Source: Bacillota bacterium
GTDB taxonomy: Bacteria; Bacillota; Clostridia; Lachnospirales; Lachnospiraceae
Reading direction: 5' to 3'
Assembly: GCA_023437365.1 (NCBI GenBank)
Contig: JAEZGK010000028.1
Coordinates: 16,916 to 80,915 of the forward strand
Length of the DNA: 64,000 nt
The position numbers and the translations under genes were made by a program. Under the pieces are notes generated by a model. That model was not told the DNA's origin and did not search any database. It saw only the letters and a program-made list of their open reading frames with translations. This document shows, one piece after another, positions 27,227 to 36,245 of the stretch; positions within the stretch are counted from its first letter, which is position 1; each line of letters opens with the position of its first letter.

Positions 27227-28394
27227 TTCAAAAGTAGTAAAATTATGTGACATATCAGTTAAAATTACAAAGGGGACAACCCCCACATCGGTTGGTTGCA
27301 ATTTTGTTGACAGCGGCATCAACTATATTAAATCAGAGAGCATATGTAATTCCAGAATTCTTGATAAAACAAAATATGCTTACATTGATGAATTTACGAA
27401 TGAAAAGCTTAAGCGATCTCAAATTGAAGAAAATGATATCCTGTTCTCAATGGCAGGCGCATATTTGGGAAAGACAGGAATAGTTAGAAAAGAAGACGTG
27501 CCAGCAAATACAAATCAAGCAGTTGCTATCATAAGGTTAAATCATAACTTGGCAGATTATCGATATATATACTATTACCTTTGTCAAAGTTCGATTATAG
27601 AATATGTAAATCGATCATCTGCACAATCAGCGCAACCCAATATAAATCTGAAAGAAATAGGTAATATAGAAATTGATTTACCATCGATTACTATGCAAAA
27701 CAGCATAGCTGATATACTATCAATAATAGATGATAAAATAGAGATTAATAATATGTTAAATGATAATTTGGCGAAATTAATGAATGTTATGTTTCAAGAA
27801 TGGTTCGATAAACATGATGAAATGGAAAAGAAACCATTATATGAACTGGCAGATTACATTAATGGTACTTCATTTAAACCTGATGAATATGCCAACGAAG
27901 GTATTCCAATAATTAAAATTACTGAACTTAAAAATGGTATTACTCAAACAACTCAGTATTTTAGTGGTGAAAAAGAAGAAAAATACTATATTAAAAATGG
28001 GGATATATTATTCTCATGGTCTGGTAATCCTGAAACATCGATTGATACTTTTATTTGGCATGATGGTAACGGTATATTAAATCAACATACATTTAAAGTT
28101 GTACCTAAAGAGAATGAAGAAGTATATATTTATTTAATGCTAAAATTTTTTAAGCCTATGTTTACTGCAATAGCAAGTAATAAGCAAACAACTGGATTAG
28201 GACATGTTACAGTAGCAGATTTGAAAAGACTTACCTTTTATTATGATGGTGTCAAAGTAAAAGAATTTAATGAATTTGTGAAACCAATATATATGAAGTT
28301 TTATAACAATTGTATTGAAAACGGCAAGTTGGAAAACTTACGAGATATTTTATTACCGAAACTTATGACTGGTGAAGTTAATGTGGTTCTTTAG
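27216..28394 (+). CDS. hsdS: Type I restriction-modification specificity subunit S
   Basis: 392 aa from ATG 27216, with GGAGG at 27203-27207; an upstream TTG in frame is ignored. Two target recognition domains are visible: the first begins about residue 5 (KVVKLCDISVKITKGTTPTS), the second about 205 (KPLYELADYINGTSFKPDEY). Each is followed by a conserved helix (MQNSIADILSIIDDKIEINN after the first, LENLRDILLPKLMTGE after the second) that sets spacing. Full-length two-domain HsdS; target sequence not predictable by eye. Confidence 0.93.
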   Translation: MKFDSKVVKLCDISVKITKGTTPTSVGCNFVDSGINYIKSESICNSRILDKTKYAYIDEFTNEKLKRSQIEENDILFSMAGAYLGKTGIVRKEDVPANTNQAVAIIRLNHNLADYRYIYYYLCQSSIIEYVNRSSAQSAQPNINLKEIGNIEIDLPSITMQNSIADILSIIDDKIEINNMLNDNLAKLMNVMFQEWFDKHDEMEKKPLYELADYINGTSFKPDEYANEGIPIIKITELKNGITQTTQYFSGEKEEKYYIKNGDILFSWSGNPETSIDTFIWHDGNGILNQHTFKVVPKENEEVYIYLMLKFFKPMFTAIASNKQTTGLGHVTVADLKRLTFYYDGVKVKEFNEFVKPIYMKFYNNCIENGKLENLRDILLPKLMTGEVNVVL

Positions 28395-28425
28395 GTAAAG
28401 AAGAATTATGAGGTAAAATACAAAT

Positions 28426-28959
28426 ATGATAAAGAGATTAATTAAAAGTATAAGCTTTTGGATAATTCTATCTGAAACGTTCCTAGTTATAATACTATAC
28501 ATAAGGGGATTTCGAATTACATATGCGCCAGAGTTAGTGAGCGATTGGAACGCCATAGGTGCTACAGGTCAATGGGCATCTGCTGTTGTTGGAGTATTTA
28601 TTCCAATAGCCATAGTTTTTATACAAAATCAATTGGATAAAAACAAGAAAGATATTGGAGAATCCAATTTAAAGATATATGAAGAAATAGGTAAGTTAAA
28701 AGAAAGATATGAACAAATTGGTACTCAAACAGAGGATACCGATGAAATAAAAAGAGATAAACTGAAAAAAAAAGCATTGAAAATTATAGATATTGGTATG
28801 ATGGTAAATACCATAAAGATATCGGATCAAATGGGATTGAGTATAGAAGAAACATATGATTTACTTGAAGAAATGTTAAGACATGATAGAACAATAAGTG
28901 CGGCAGGACAAGTAAGAAAGGAACGCATGAATGATATTTTGTGGCTACGAAAAAAGTAA
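28426..28959 (+). CDS. Membrane/coiled-coil protein inside the hsd locus
   Basis: 177 aa. Two N-terminal hydrophobic helices (ISFWIILSETFLVIILYIRG and TGQWASAVVGVFIPIAIVFI), then a cytoplasmic coiled coil rich in K and E (about 70-125) and a helical tail. No enzyme motif. It sits 32 bp after hsdS and before the GIY-YIG gene. Membrane proteins with this TM-TM-coiled-coil form are common accessory genes in defence islands, but no function can be named. Confidence 0.6.
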   Translation: MIKRLIKSISFWIILSETFLVIILYIRGFRITYAPELVSDWNAIGATGQWASAVVGVFIPIAIVFIQNQLDKNKKDIGESNLKIYEEIGKLKERYEQIGTQTEDTDEIKRDKLKKKALKIIDIGMMVNTIKISDQMGLSIEETYDLLEEMLRHDRTISAAGQVRKERMNDILWLRKK

Positions 28960-29007
28960 CTTATTAGTAAGCTAAATTGGTATTTATAATATATGGATGG
29001 AGGAGCT

Positions 29008-29853
29008 ATGGCATCATTATTTTTATCTGATATTTTACGCCATAATGAAATAGATCCGCAGGAGGTAAAACTAATAAGACATGCATTAAGTGATGAAGGA
29101 TTTAGAGATTGTTATAATAAAGGCATGATTAAAGAGTATACCCAGCAACAAAAAAGTGGATTTTCAAATGGATATAAATACTGGATTGTATTTATAAGTG
29201 ATACGGGTACTTATTGCAAATTCTTTGCATGCTATAAGGTTATAGGATCAACTCCGGACACTATTGAGAATATGCCGGTTAATTTCCCTCATCCAGAGTG
29301 GTATAAGGGAGATAATGAATGTTTTAATCTCGAAGAGGTTGAAGGGTTAAAAGATCTGAAAGACAGGTTGATTATTGACTGGGGAAAAGGAACAAGAACA
29401 TGGGCTCAAAAAGGCACGAATGATAAGGCTATTATAGCACTTCAAGCCAATCCTAAAATGGTCTTTAATGGATTTGAGAAATTGGTACTAACCTACGATG
29501 AACTGAAAGAAATCTTAAATGATACCATTACATATTCCGAATGGCATACTGCACTCTCATCGGTTAATGCAATTTATCTAATTGTTGATAGAAAAAATGG
29601 GAAACAGTATGTAGGAAGCGCCTATGGAAAAGATGGATTACTGGGGCGATGGTCAATATATGCTGCAACCGGACATGGCAATAATAAGCTTATGAAGGAA
29701 GTTGTCTGTACACACCAGGATAGGTACAAAGAATTTCAGTTTTCGATACTGCAGATTCTTCCAAAGAACTTAACTGATGATGAGATAATTAACATTGAAA
29801 CATTATACAAGAAAAAGCTGCTTTCGAAAGAGTTTGGCATGAATGACAATTAA
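29008..29853 (+). CDS. GIY-YIG nuclease-domain protein
   Basis: 281 aa from ATG 29008, which is preceded by GGAGGAG (an in-frame ATG at 28993 has no ribosome site). The N-terminal 170 residues are an unassigned domain. The C-terminus is a GIY-YIG nuclease: AIYLIVDRKNGKQYVGSA (the IYL and YVG pair at about 189-191 and 201-203), arginine in LLGRWSIYA, and the metal-binding glutamate in INIETLYKKKL. Such nucleases make nicks or double-strand breaks. Position between hsdS and hsdR suggests an accessory restriction activity, perhaps against modified DNA, or simply a passenger gene. Confidence 0.75.
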   Translation: MASLFLSDILRHNEIDPQEVKLIRHALSDEGFRDCYNKGMIKEYTQQQKSGFSNGYKYWIVFISDTGTYCKFFACYKVIGSTPDTIENMPVNFPHPEWYKGDNECFNLEEVEGLKDLKDRLIIDWGKGTRTWAQKGTNDKAIIALQANPKMVFNGFEKLVLTYDELKEILNDTITYSEWHTALSSVNAIYLIVDRKNGKQYVGSAYGKDGLLGRWSIYAATGHGNNKLMKEVVCTHQDRYKEFQFSILQILPKNLTDDEIINIETLYKKKLLSKEFGMNDN

Positions 29854-29918
29854 TGTGAAACTCTATAAGTATTAATCAACACATGTTTGTTCATCAGATT
29901 AATCGAGGAGGCGTAAGT

Positions 29919-31103
29919 ATGCATCAATTGGTTGAAATAGCAAAAGAGAGATGCTATTTGAATTCACATCAATATGTAAAGATTATTATTCCTGATAATA
30001 AAGAAACAGGGGAATTTTATTTTAGGGCTGAAAAGTTGATTCGTAATATAATCGATTATCCTCATGCATTACTTCTCGCAAGCTTAATGGATACGAATGT
30101 TGATGCTAATGTAGCTTGGACAATTCCCAATAGAGTTTTTGAGGTGTGTGGCAAATTTGATATCCAGTCACTATACAATATACCTTTAGAGCGTTATGAG
30201 TTATGGTTTTCTGGAAATCCGTCATGGCATCGGCACCCGATTAAGAAGGCAAAGGTTTTTTATGATGCTGTTCATAAGATTGTTGAAGATAGCGAGTTAC
30301 AAGGGGACGCATCAAGATTATGGAAGGACAAACCTAGTAGCCAGAATTTAATAACTCGCCTTCTAAAATTCGATGGTTGTGGCTTTAAAATTGCAAATAT
30401 GATTCCCAATATACTTCTGCGCTATTATGGAGTTGAATTGCAGGAATATGAAAATATAGATATAGCACCAGATGTGCATACGGTTAGAGTATTTGGAAGA
30501 TTAGGTCTTGTACCTATGATTGAAAATGAAGAGGCGGCAAAAATATATACAATAGTTAAAGCACGGGAATTAAATAAAAGCTTTCCGGGAGTAGTGGACG
30601 GTCTGTGCTGGGAAGTTGGTAAATATTATTGTAGACCTAATAATCCAAAGTGCATGGAATGTCCGCTAAATTCGTTTTGTGAGTCTAGAGTAAAGTCTGT
30701 GCCAGAACAAATGTTGTATATCAGAAAAGAAATACATCAAAATAAAAAAGAAGGTGTCACTGAAGGATTCTCATTGGAAGAACTCAAGGATGAGTTTACT
30801 TCTTTTCAACAGCTAAAAGGAAGAAATCCTGATCGAATTAAAGAAGATAGATCATGGTCATTTACACATTATCATCATAATATAGGGATTGGGTTCTGGG
30901 ACAGTTTTAGAGATGAAGAAGGTCTGGAAAAGTGCAGAAAATGCATGGAGAATGTAGCTAAAAATGGAGGACTTTCAGGTAAAGGCGTTAAAGATCCGAA
31001 AGGATATGCTGCTACATATCTTGCATCTGTTGCAAGATTAAAAGCATTTTTCGATGAGAAATATGGCGGAGTTGATAATTATTTATCGTTACACGGTGAT
31101 TGA
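29919..31103 (+). CDS. Endonuclease III-like DNA glycosylase/AP lyase (HhH-GPD, 4Fe-4S)
   Basis: 394 aa from ATG 29919 (GAGGAGG at 29905-29911); 36 bp of extra frame upstream is rejected. Residues about 45-260 are an HhH-GPD fold: LLLASLMDTNVDANVAW, helix-hairpin-helix KFDGCGFKIAN with the catalytic lysine position filled (K157), and PDVHTVRVFGRLG with the catalytic aspartate (D185). Four cysteines at 238, 245, 248 and 254 have the exact C-x6-C-x2-C-x5-C spacing of the endonuclease III iron-sulfur loop. A C-terminal domain of about 110 residues is extra to Nth. Nth cuts oxidised pyrimidines; here, within an hsd locus, removal of a modified base from invading DNA is a possible role (inference). 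Confidence 0.75.
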   Translation: MHQLVEIAKERCYLNSHQYVKIIIPDNKETGEFYFRAEKLIRNIIDYPHALLLASLMDTNVDANVAWTIPNRVFEVCGKFDIQSLYNIPLERYELWFSGNPSWHRHPIKKAKVFYDAVHKIVEDSELQGDASRLWKDKPSSQNLITRLLKFDGCGFKIANMIPNILLRYYGVELQEYENIDIAPDVHTVRVFGRLGLVPMIENEEAAKIYTIVKARELNKSFPGVVDGLCWEVGKYYCRPNNPKCMECPLNSFCESRVKSVPEQMLYIRKEIHQNKKEGVTEGFSLEELKDEFTSFQQLKGRNPDRIKEDRSWSFTHYHHNIGIGFWDSFRDEEGLEKCRKCMENVAKNGGLSGKGVKDPKGYAATYLASVARLKAFFDEKYGGVDNYLSLHGD

Positions 31104-31245
31104 TATTTTTACGAGATGAAAGAACAGGGAGCTCCCATCAGACTGGAAACGCAGAATAGACCTATAATCAGGTTTATTGGTACTCGATCGTTAGATATGG
31201 TAAATGCTAGAAATCTTGTCAATCATACTTAGGGGGAGAAATACT

Positions 31246-34200
31246 ATGCCATTTACAGAGGAATCATTTGAAAATGCTTTAATAGAAGAATTTGAATCCA
31301 TGGGGTTTCATCATCTCTATGGACCAAATATTATAAGAGATTACCATCAAGTAATCTTGGAGGAATACTTCTATGAGGCAATGTTTCAGATTAATCCGGG
31401 AATCACAACAGAGATAGCCGAAGATGCCTATAAGCAGATACACAATATAGGTTTAGTTAAGCTTGCTGAGATTAATCAGGTATTTCATAAGCTTCTTGTA
31501 GAAGGTGTACCGGTACCCTATCGTCAAGATAATGAGAACCGTACCTTTCAAGTGAAATTGATTGATTTTAATACCCCTAAGAATAATGACTTCAGAGTAA
31601 TAAATCAATATACCGTAATTGAATATAAGACAAAGAGACCTGATATTTTAATTTTTATTAATGGTATCCCGTTGGTTTTATTTGAACTTAAAAGTACAGT
31701 CTCAGAAGATGCAACCATGGAGTATGCTTACAATCAGGTAAAGAATTACCAGATGGATATCCCTACCCTTTTTAATTACAATGCATTCAATGTGATTTCA
31801 GATGGTGTGAATGCAAGCATGGGATCTATTACAGCGGATTATACCAGATACATGACATGGAAATCTAAAAATGGCGAACCTCCGGCAAAAGACTTCAATC
31901 CAATTGGTGTACTTATGGAGGGGGTATTTAAGAAAGAACGGTTACTCGATATCATCCGTAATTTTATCGTATATCAAGAGGTTAAGGGAAAGACGGTCAA
32001 GATTGTTGCCGGATACCATCAGTATTTCGCTGTCAAAAAAGCAGTTGAAAGAACGAAGCTTGCATTACAAAAGAATGATAAGAAGGTTGGTGTAGTGTGG
32101 CATACTCAGGGAAGCGGTAAAAGCTTTTCTATGGTGTTTTATACAGGAATTATCGTAAGTAATCCAGAATTCAGTAATCCTACAATTGTTGTGCTTACAG
32201 ATCGGAATGATCTAGATAGTCAATTATATAATACATTTGCAGCATGTTCGAAGCTTTTGCTCAGGCAAGAGCCAAAACAAGCTCAGGATAGAAATAATCT
32301 GAAAGATCTTCTGAGTGTGAATGCAGGAGGGATTGTTTTTACTACTATTCAGAAGTTTGAAGAGAGCCCGGAAGTATTAACTGATCGTAAAAATGTTATC
32401 TTCATTGCAGATGAGGCTCATCGTTCTCAGTATGGGCTAGATGCAAAGCTGAACCGTGAAACAGGTGAATGGAAATACGGATATGCAAAGAATATGCGTG
32501 ATGCTCTTCCGAATGCAACCTTTATCGGATTTACAGGAACACCAATCGATAAGGATGACAAATCCACAGTAGAGATTTTCGGCGATTATATTGATGTATA
32601 TGATATGACTCAGGCAGTAGAAGACGGTGCTACTGTTCCTATTTACTATGAGAATCGAACAGCTAAGTTGAAACTAGATGAGACGATATTGAAGCAGATT
32701 GACGATGAATATGGAAAGATGAGCGAGGAAACTACTGAGCTGATCATTGAGAAGTCAAAAAAGGATCTTTCTAAGTTTGAGACCATCATTGGTTCTAAGC
32801 AAAGACTTGATATGCTGTCAGAAGATATCATTGCCCACTATGAAGACAGAAAATATGTCCTGTCAGGTAAGGCAATGATTGTCTGTATGTCTCGTAAGAT
32901 TGCAATTGATCTGTATAAGATTATCTTGAAGAAACGCCCGAATTGGGACAAGATGGTCAAGGTGGTTCTGACTGAAAGTAATAAAGACGATGAATCATGG
33001 CACGATATAGTTGGAAATAAAGAATATCGTAAAGAACTTGCATATGAATTCAAAGATGAAAATAGTGAATTCAAGATTGCGATTGTTGTTGATATGTGGC
33101 TTACCGGATTTGATGTACCATCAATGGCTACCATGTACATAGACAAGCCAATGAAAGGTCACAACCTAATGCAGGCGATTGCAAGGGTTAACCGTGTATA
33201 TAAGGACAAGGAAGCCGGTCTTATCGTTGATTACATAGGTATGGCAGCAGAACTGAAAACTGCATTGAATCAATATACCAACCGAGATAAGGATAAAGTA
33301 CCGGATTTAAGTAAAGCATTACAAATCGCATTAGAAAAGCTTGAAATAATGAGAGACTTTTTCTATGGATTTGACTATACAGCTTTCTTTGGAGAATCCA
33401 ACAGGGAACGTTTAGATATTCTGCTTAAGGGTGTTAATTATATTCTTGGTCATGAAGAGGAAGAGAAGAAAGTCTTCATCCGAGAAGCCACTGCCCTTAG
33501 CCAGTCGGAAACATTGTGCAGAAGTCTTATCTCTGAAGATATCAAAAAGGAGATTGAGTATTTCAAAGGGGTGAAAGCCGGTGTTTGCAAAGTGACTACC
33601 GGTACTGGACTTACAGCCAATGAGGTGAATTCGAGAATTGAAGCCATCCTGGAACAGGCTATTCAGCAAGATGGCGTTGTCAATGTGTTTACTGCAGCAG
33701 GAAAGAAGAATCCGGAGATATCCATACTTTCGGACGAATACATGAAGAGTATCCGCAATATGAAACACAAAAATATCGCGGCAGAACTATTAAGGAAGTT
33801 ATTAGAAGACAATATCCGAGTAATGGGCAGAACCGGTATAGTTCAGGCAGAATTATTCTCCAAAAAGATAAAAGCATTATTGAAGCAGTACAACAATCGC
33901 CTAATAACAAGTGCAGAAGTAATAGAAGAGCTACTTAAGTTGTCACAAGAAATGGTTACATCCTATTCTGCGGGTGATGCGAAGGGGCTATCGGTTGAGG
34001 AATACGCCTTCTATAATGCATTAGCAGCTGATCCGAAAGTGTTGGAAGAGATGCAGGATTCAGTCTTAGTGGATATGGCACATGAACTAACAGATATGAT
34101 TCGAAAGAACCGCACAGTGGATTGGGATAAGAAAGAGTCAGCACGAGCAGCTATGAGGTCAATGGTTAAGAGGTTGCTTAGAAAATATAAGTATCCACCG

Positions 34201-34278
34201 GAACAGGCTCAGGGAGCTATAGAGATAGTAATTAAGCAGGCAGAATTGATGAGTAGTAACATGGAGATTAATTTATGA
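31246..34278 (+). CDS. hsdR: Type I restriction enzyme subunit R
   Basis: 1010 aa from ATG 31246, with AGGGGGAG 7 bp upstream; 42 bp of upstream frame lack such a site. Nuclease domain PD-ExK: RPDILIFINGIPLVLFELK (about residues 130-150). SF2 translocase: Walker A TQGSGKSFSM (about 286-295), FIADEAHRSQYG (about 388), FIGFTGTP (about 428), and motif VI QAIARVNRVYKD. The C-terminal helical part carries the assembly surface. Cleaves unmethylated DNA after ATP-driven translocation when joined to HsdM2S. It lies 2.8 kb after hsdS, separated by three accessory genes, which is unusual. Confidence 0.95.
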   Translation: MPFTEESFENALIEEFESMGFHHLYGPNIIRDYHQVILEEYFYEAMFQINPGITTEIAEDAYKQIHNIGLVKLAEINQVFHKLLVEGVPVPYRQDNENRTFQVKLIDFNTPKNNDFRVINQYTVIEYKTKRPDILIFINGIPLVLFELKSTVSEDATMEYAYNQVKNYQMDIPTLFNYNAFNVISDGVNASMGSITADYTRYMTWKSKNGEPPAKDFNPIGVLMEGVFKKERLLDIIRNFIVYQEVKGKTVKIVAGYHQYFAVKKAVERTKLALQKNDKKVGVVWHTQGSGKSFSMVFYTGIIVSNPEFSNPTIVVLTDRNDLDSQLYNTFAACSKLLLRQEPKQAQDRNNLKDLLSVNAGGIVFTTIQKFEESPEVLTDRKNVIFIADEAHRSQYGLDAKLNRETGEWKYGYAKNMRDALPNATFIGFTGTPIDKDDKSTVEIFGDYIDVYDMTQAVEDGATVPIYYENRTAKLKLDETILKQIDDEYGKMSEETTELIIEKSKKDLSKFETIIGSKQRLDMLSEDIIAHYEDRKYVLSGKAMIVCMSRKIAIDLYKIILKKRPNWDKMVKVVLTESNKDDESWHDIVGNKEYRKELAYEFKDENSEFKIAIVVDMWLTGFDVPSMATMYIDKPMKGHNLMQAIARVNRVYKDKEAGLIVDYIGMAAELKTALNQYTNRDKDKVPDLSKALQIALEKLEIMRDFFYGFDYTAFFGESNRERLDILLKGVNYILGHEEEEKKVFIREATALSQSETLCRSLISEDIKKEIEYFKGVKAGVCKVTTGTGLTANEVNSRIEAILEQAIQQDGVVNVFTAAGKKNPEISILSDEYMKSIRNMKHKNIAAELLRKLLEDNIRVMGRTGIVQAELFSKKIKALLKQYNNRLITSAEVIEELLKLSQEMVTSYSAGDAKGLSVEEYAFYNALAADPKVLEEMQDSVLVDMAHELTDMIRKNRTVDWDKKESARAAMRSMVKRLLRKYKYPPEQAQGAIEIVIKQAELMSSNMEINL

Positions 34279-34423
34279 TATATACAAAATACCAGCCCAA
34301 ATGATAGTAGTAATATGGAGTAAGATATAACTGTGCCTCGCGAAAAATACAAAGTATATTATGAAGGGGGCAAGAGTAAGGAGAACCAATTATTAAAAAT
34401 ACTAAGGAAAAGGAGCGAGGTTA

Positions 34424-35089
34424 ATGGACAATCATGATAATGAAATGATAAATGACATTGATCAGAGCCGTGAAATCAAAATAGGTACTAAAAACAGTAA
34501 AAAGGCGAATAGAAAATGGTTTTTACCAATTCTAATTATAGTTTTAATTGTGGGTACCGGAATTCTTTTTAAATCTTGGTTGATTGACGGACGTAAAAGT
34601 AAGGAAGAAATATTAACTGTATCTACATTAGAAAAGATAATCAATATTAGTGAATTATCTACGTTTGAAGCCGTTTATAATGGAATTGCTAAAGGGATGA
34701 ATGCAAACAATCCGGATCAATTGGATTATTATGTATCATATCAGGCAAAAGTATATGCAGGGTTTGATTTCGAAAAAGTAAAAATTACTATGGATGAAGA
34801 TTCAAAAAAAATCACAGTTACTATTCCAGAGATAGAAATAACCGATATAAATGTAGATATTGGTTCGTTAGATTATATTTTTATAAATAAGAAAGCAAAT
34901 AAGAGTACCGTATCGGGAAAAGCATATAAAGAATGCATAGCTGATGCTACAAATGAAAGTGAAAAAGAAGCAGCAATTTATGACTTGGCAGAACAAAATG
35001 CAAAAAATATCATGAAAGCTTTAATAAATCCATTCATCGAGCAATTAGATTCAGATTATGAGTTGGAAATAAGTTGGGGGGATGTATGA
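34424..35089 (+). CDS. DUF4230 protein, membrane-anchored
   Basis: 221 aa. A cytoplasmic start (about 35 residues) leads to one hydrophobic helix (WFLPILIIVLIVGTGILFKS), then an external domain: STLEKIINISELSTFEAVYN, KVYAGFDFEKVKITMDED and KKITVTIPEIEITDINVDIG, the DUF4230 pattern. Function of the family is unknown. The stop overlaps the next start (ATGA), so it is paired with a second DUF4230 protein. Ribosome site AAGGAGCGAGG. Possibly part of the defence module, possibly a passenger. Confidence 0.75.
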   Translation: MDNHDNEMINDIDQSREIKIGTKNSKKANRKWFLPILIIVLIVGTGILFKSWLIDGRKSKEEILTVSTLEKIINISELSTFEAVYNGIAKGMNANNPDQLDYYVSYQAKVYAGFDFEKVKITMDEDSKKITVTIPEIEITDINVDIGSLDYIFINKKANKSTVSGKAYKECIADATNESEKEAAIYDLAEQNAKNIMKALINPFIEQLDSDYELEISWGDV

Positions 35090-35745
35090 TGAGAATAAGA
35101 AGAATTGTGTTAGTTGTCATAACTTTTGCATTATCATTCACCTGCATTTCCTGCAATAAAACGGAAGAACAGCTGAAAGTAATAAAACCACAAATTTCTC
35201 AAATGAGATCTATTTGTGAACTGGCTACAATGGAGTGTTATTACCATAATGTTGCCAAATTTACTGAAAAAGATGCGGAAGGGTTCTGGCTATGGAAAAA
35301 GGACAAACATTTCTGGATTGAATATAGTGGAGTTGTAAAGATTGGATTAGATGCAACATTGGTAACTTTGGAGGTGAAAGAGGACTCTGTTACTATAACA
35401 ATTCCCAATGCTAAAGTGCTTGGTAAAGAAGTTGATTCCACTTCTCTTACAGAAGACGCATATTTTGTGGATGGAGATTCTGCTAAAATAGGGGTAGAAG
35501 ATGAAACAAAAGCTTTAGGATTAGCGCAGGATAATATGGTTAAGACAGCATCTGAAGACTCAACATTGTTAGCAAGTGCTCAGCAAAGAGCCCAGACATT
35601 GTTAGAAGAATATGTTACCAATATTGGTGATGCGATTGGAAAAGAGTATTCAATTGAATGGAAATATATTAATGCAGATGAGCAGGATTCGGAAAAAACA
35701 CCTGAAGAATCATCTGTTTCAGAGGAAGCTAAAGAGATGGAATAA
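35086..35745 (+). CDS. DUF4230 lipoprotein
   Basis: 219 aa from ATG 35086. The signal peptide IVLVVITFALSFTCISC ends in a plausible lipobox cysteine, so it should be a lipoprotein. The mature part (MRSICELATMECYYHNVAKF, then VTLEVKEDSVTITIPNAKVL) is a second, diverged DUF4230 domain. It is translationally coupled to the gene before it; the two products likely form a complex at the outer membrane face. Acidic C-terminal tail (EESSVSEEAKEME). It is the last gene before repeat block C. Confidence 0.75.
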   Translation: MMRIRRIVLVVITFALSFTCISCNKTEEQLKVIKPQISQMRSICELATMECYYHNVAKFTEKDAEGFWLWKKDKHFWIEYSGVVKIGLDATLVTLEVKEDSVTITIPNAKVLGKEVDSTSLTEDAYFVDGDSAKIGVEDETKALGLAQDNMVKTASEDSTLLASAQQRAQTLLEEYVTNIGDAIGKEYSIEWKYINADEQDSEKTPEESSVSEEAKEME

Positions 35746-35992
35746 TCACAGAATTCTGTTATTGGTAGGATTAACAAATCCTTTGTTGGTACTTAATTTA
35801 GCTCTATGCTACCAAACGGCACCTAATCATTCTAATTGACCGTCTTTTAGGTGCCAAACTGGTAGTCGCCAGATAACGCTATTTGATCATACTTGACTAT
35901 ACCTGCCGAATAGAAAATCACCGATCCTTAATCGGTATGCCTCTTGACCGCAGACATTATCGTATTTTCGTCACCCATCCTGGCGACTATCG

Positions 35993-36245
35993 CCTACCCA
36001 TATGACACATAAAAAGCGCATCGGCTCTCGAGCTGTGCGCTTAATTATTCTACAGCGGATAATCGGGAAAAGCCTTGCCTAAAACCATGGCAAGGCTTAG
36101 GAAGAACAAAAGACGCTCACCAGTGGGTTCGCGCTTTTCTTCTTCCCGCTTCACTTATATAATTGCTTACATGGGAAAAGACCTGTGACACACGCTTTGA
36201 TGTGTCACAGGTCTTTTCCCATGTAAGCGGATAACGGGAATCGAA
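35993..36245. repeat. Repeat block C, running into the intact tRNA-Gly gene
   Basis: CCTACCCATATGACAC (35993-36008); hairpin 1 (AAGCGCA...TGCGCTT, about 36014-36042); tRNA-like ACAGCGGATAATCGGGA (36052-36068); hairpin 2 (AAGCCTTGCC 36070-36079 with GGCAAGGCTT 36089-36098); hairpin 3 (GGAAGAAC...TTCTTCTTCC, about 36100-36147, with CCAGTGGGTTCGCG inside as in block A); palindrome 36165-36228; then the 3' end of tRNA-Gly. Stem sequences of hairpins 1 and 2 differ from block A while pairing is kept. Similarity to block A reaches back to about 35968. The 35746-35967 stretch holds no gene. Confidence 0.75.
36165..36228 (-). terminator. 64-bp perfect palindrome, terminator of tRNA-Gly
   Basis: Arms 36165-36192 and 36201-36228 (28 bp) are perfectly complementary with an 8-nt loop. 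On the minus strand GACCTGTGACACA pairs with its complement and TTTT follows, so it is an intrinsic terminator in form; the outer arm pairs into the last bases of the tRNA itself. Confidence 0.75.

Noticed and set aside
27216..28394. Phase-variable hsdS by inversion
   Set aside because: Only one hsdS is present, with no partial second copy, inverted repeats or recombinase gene nearby.
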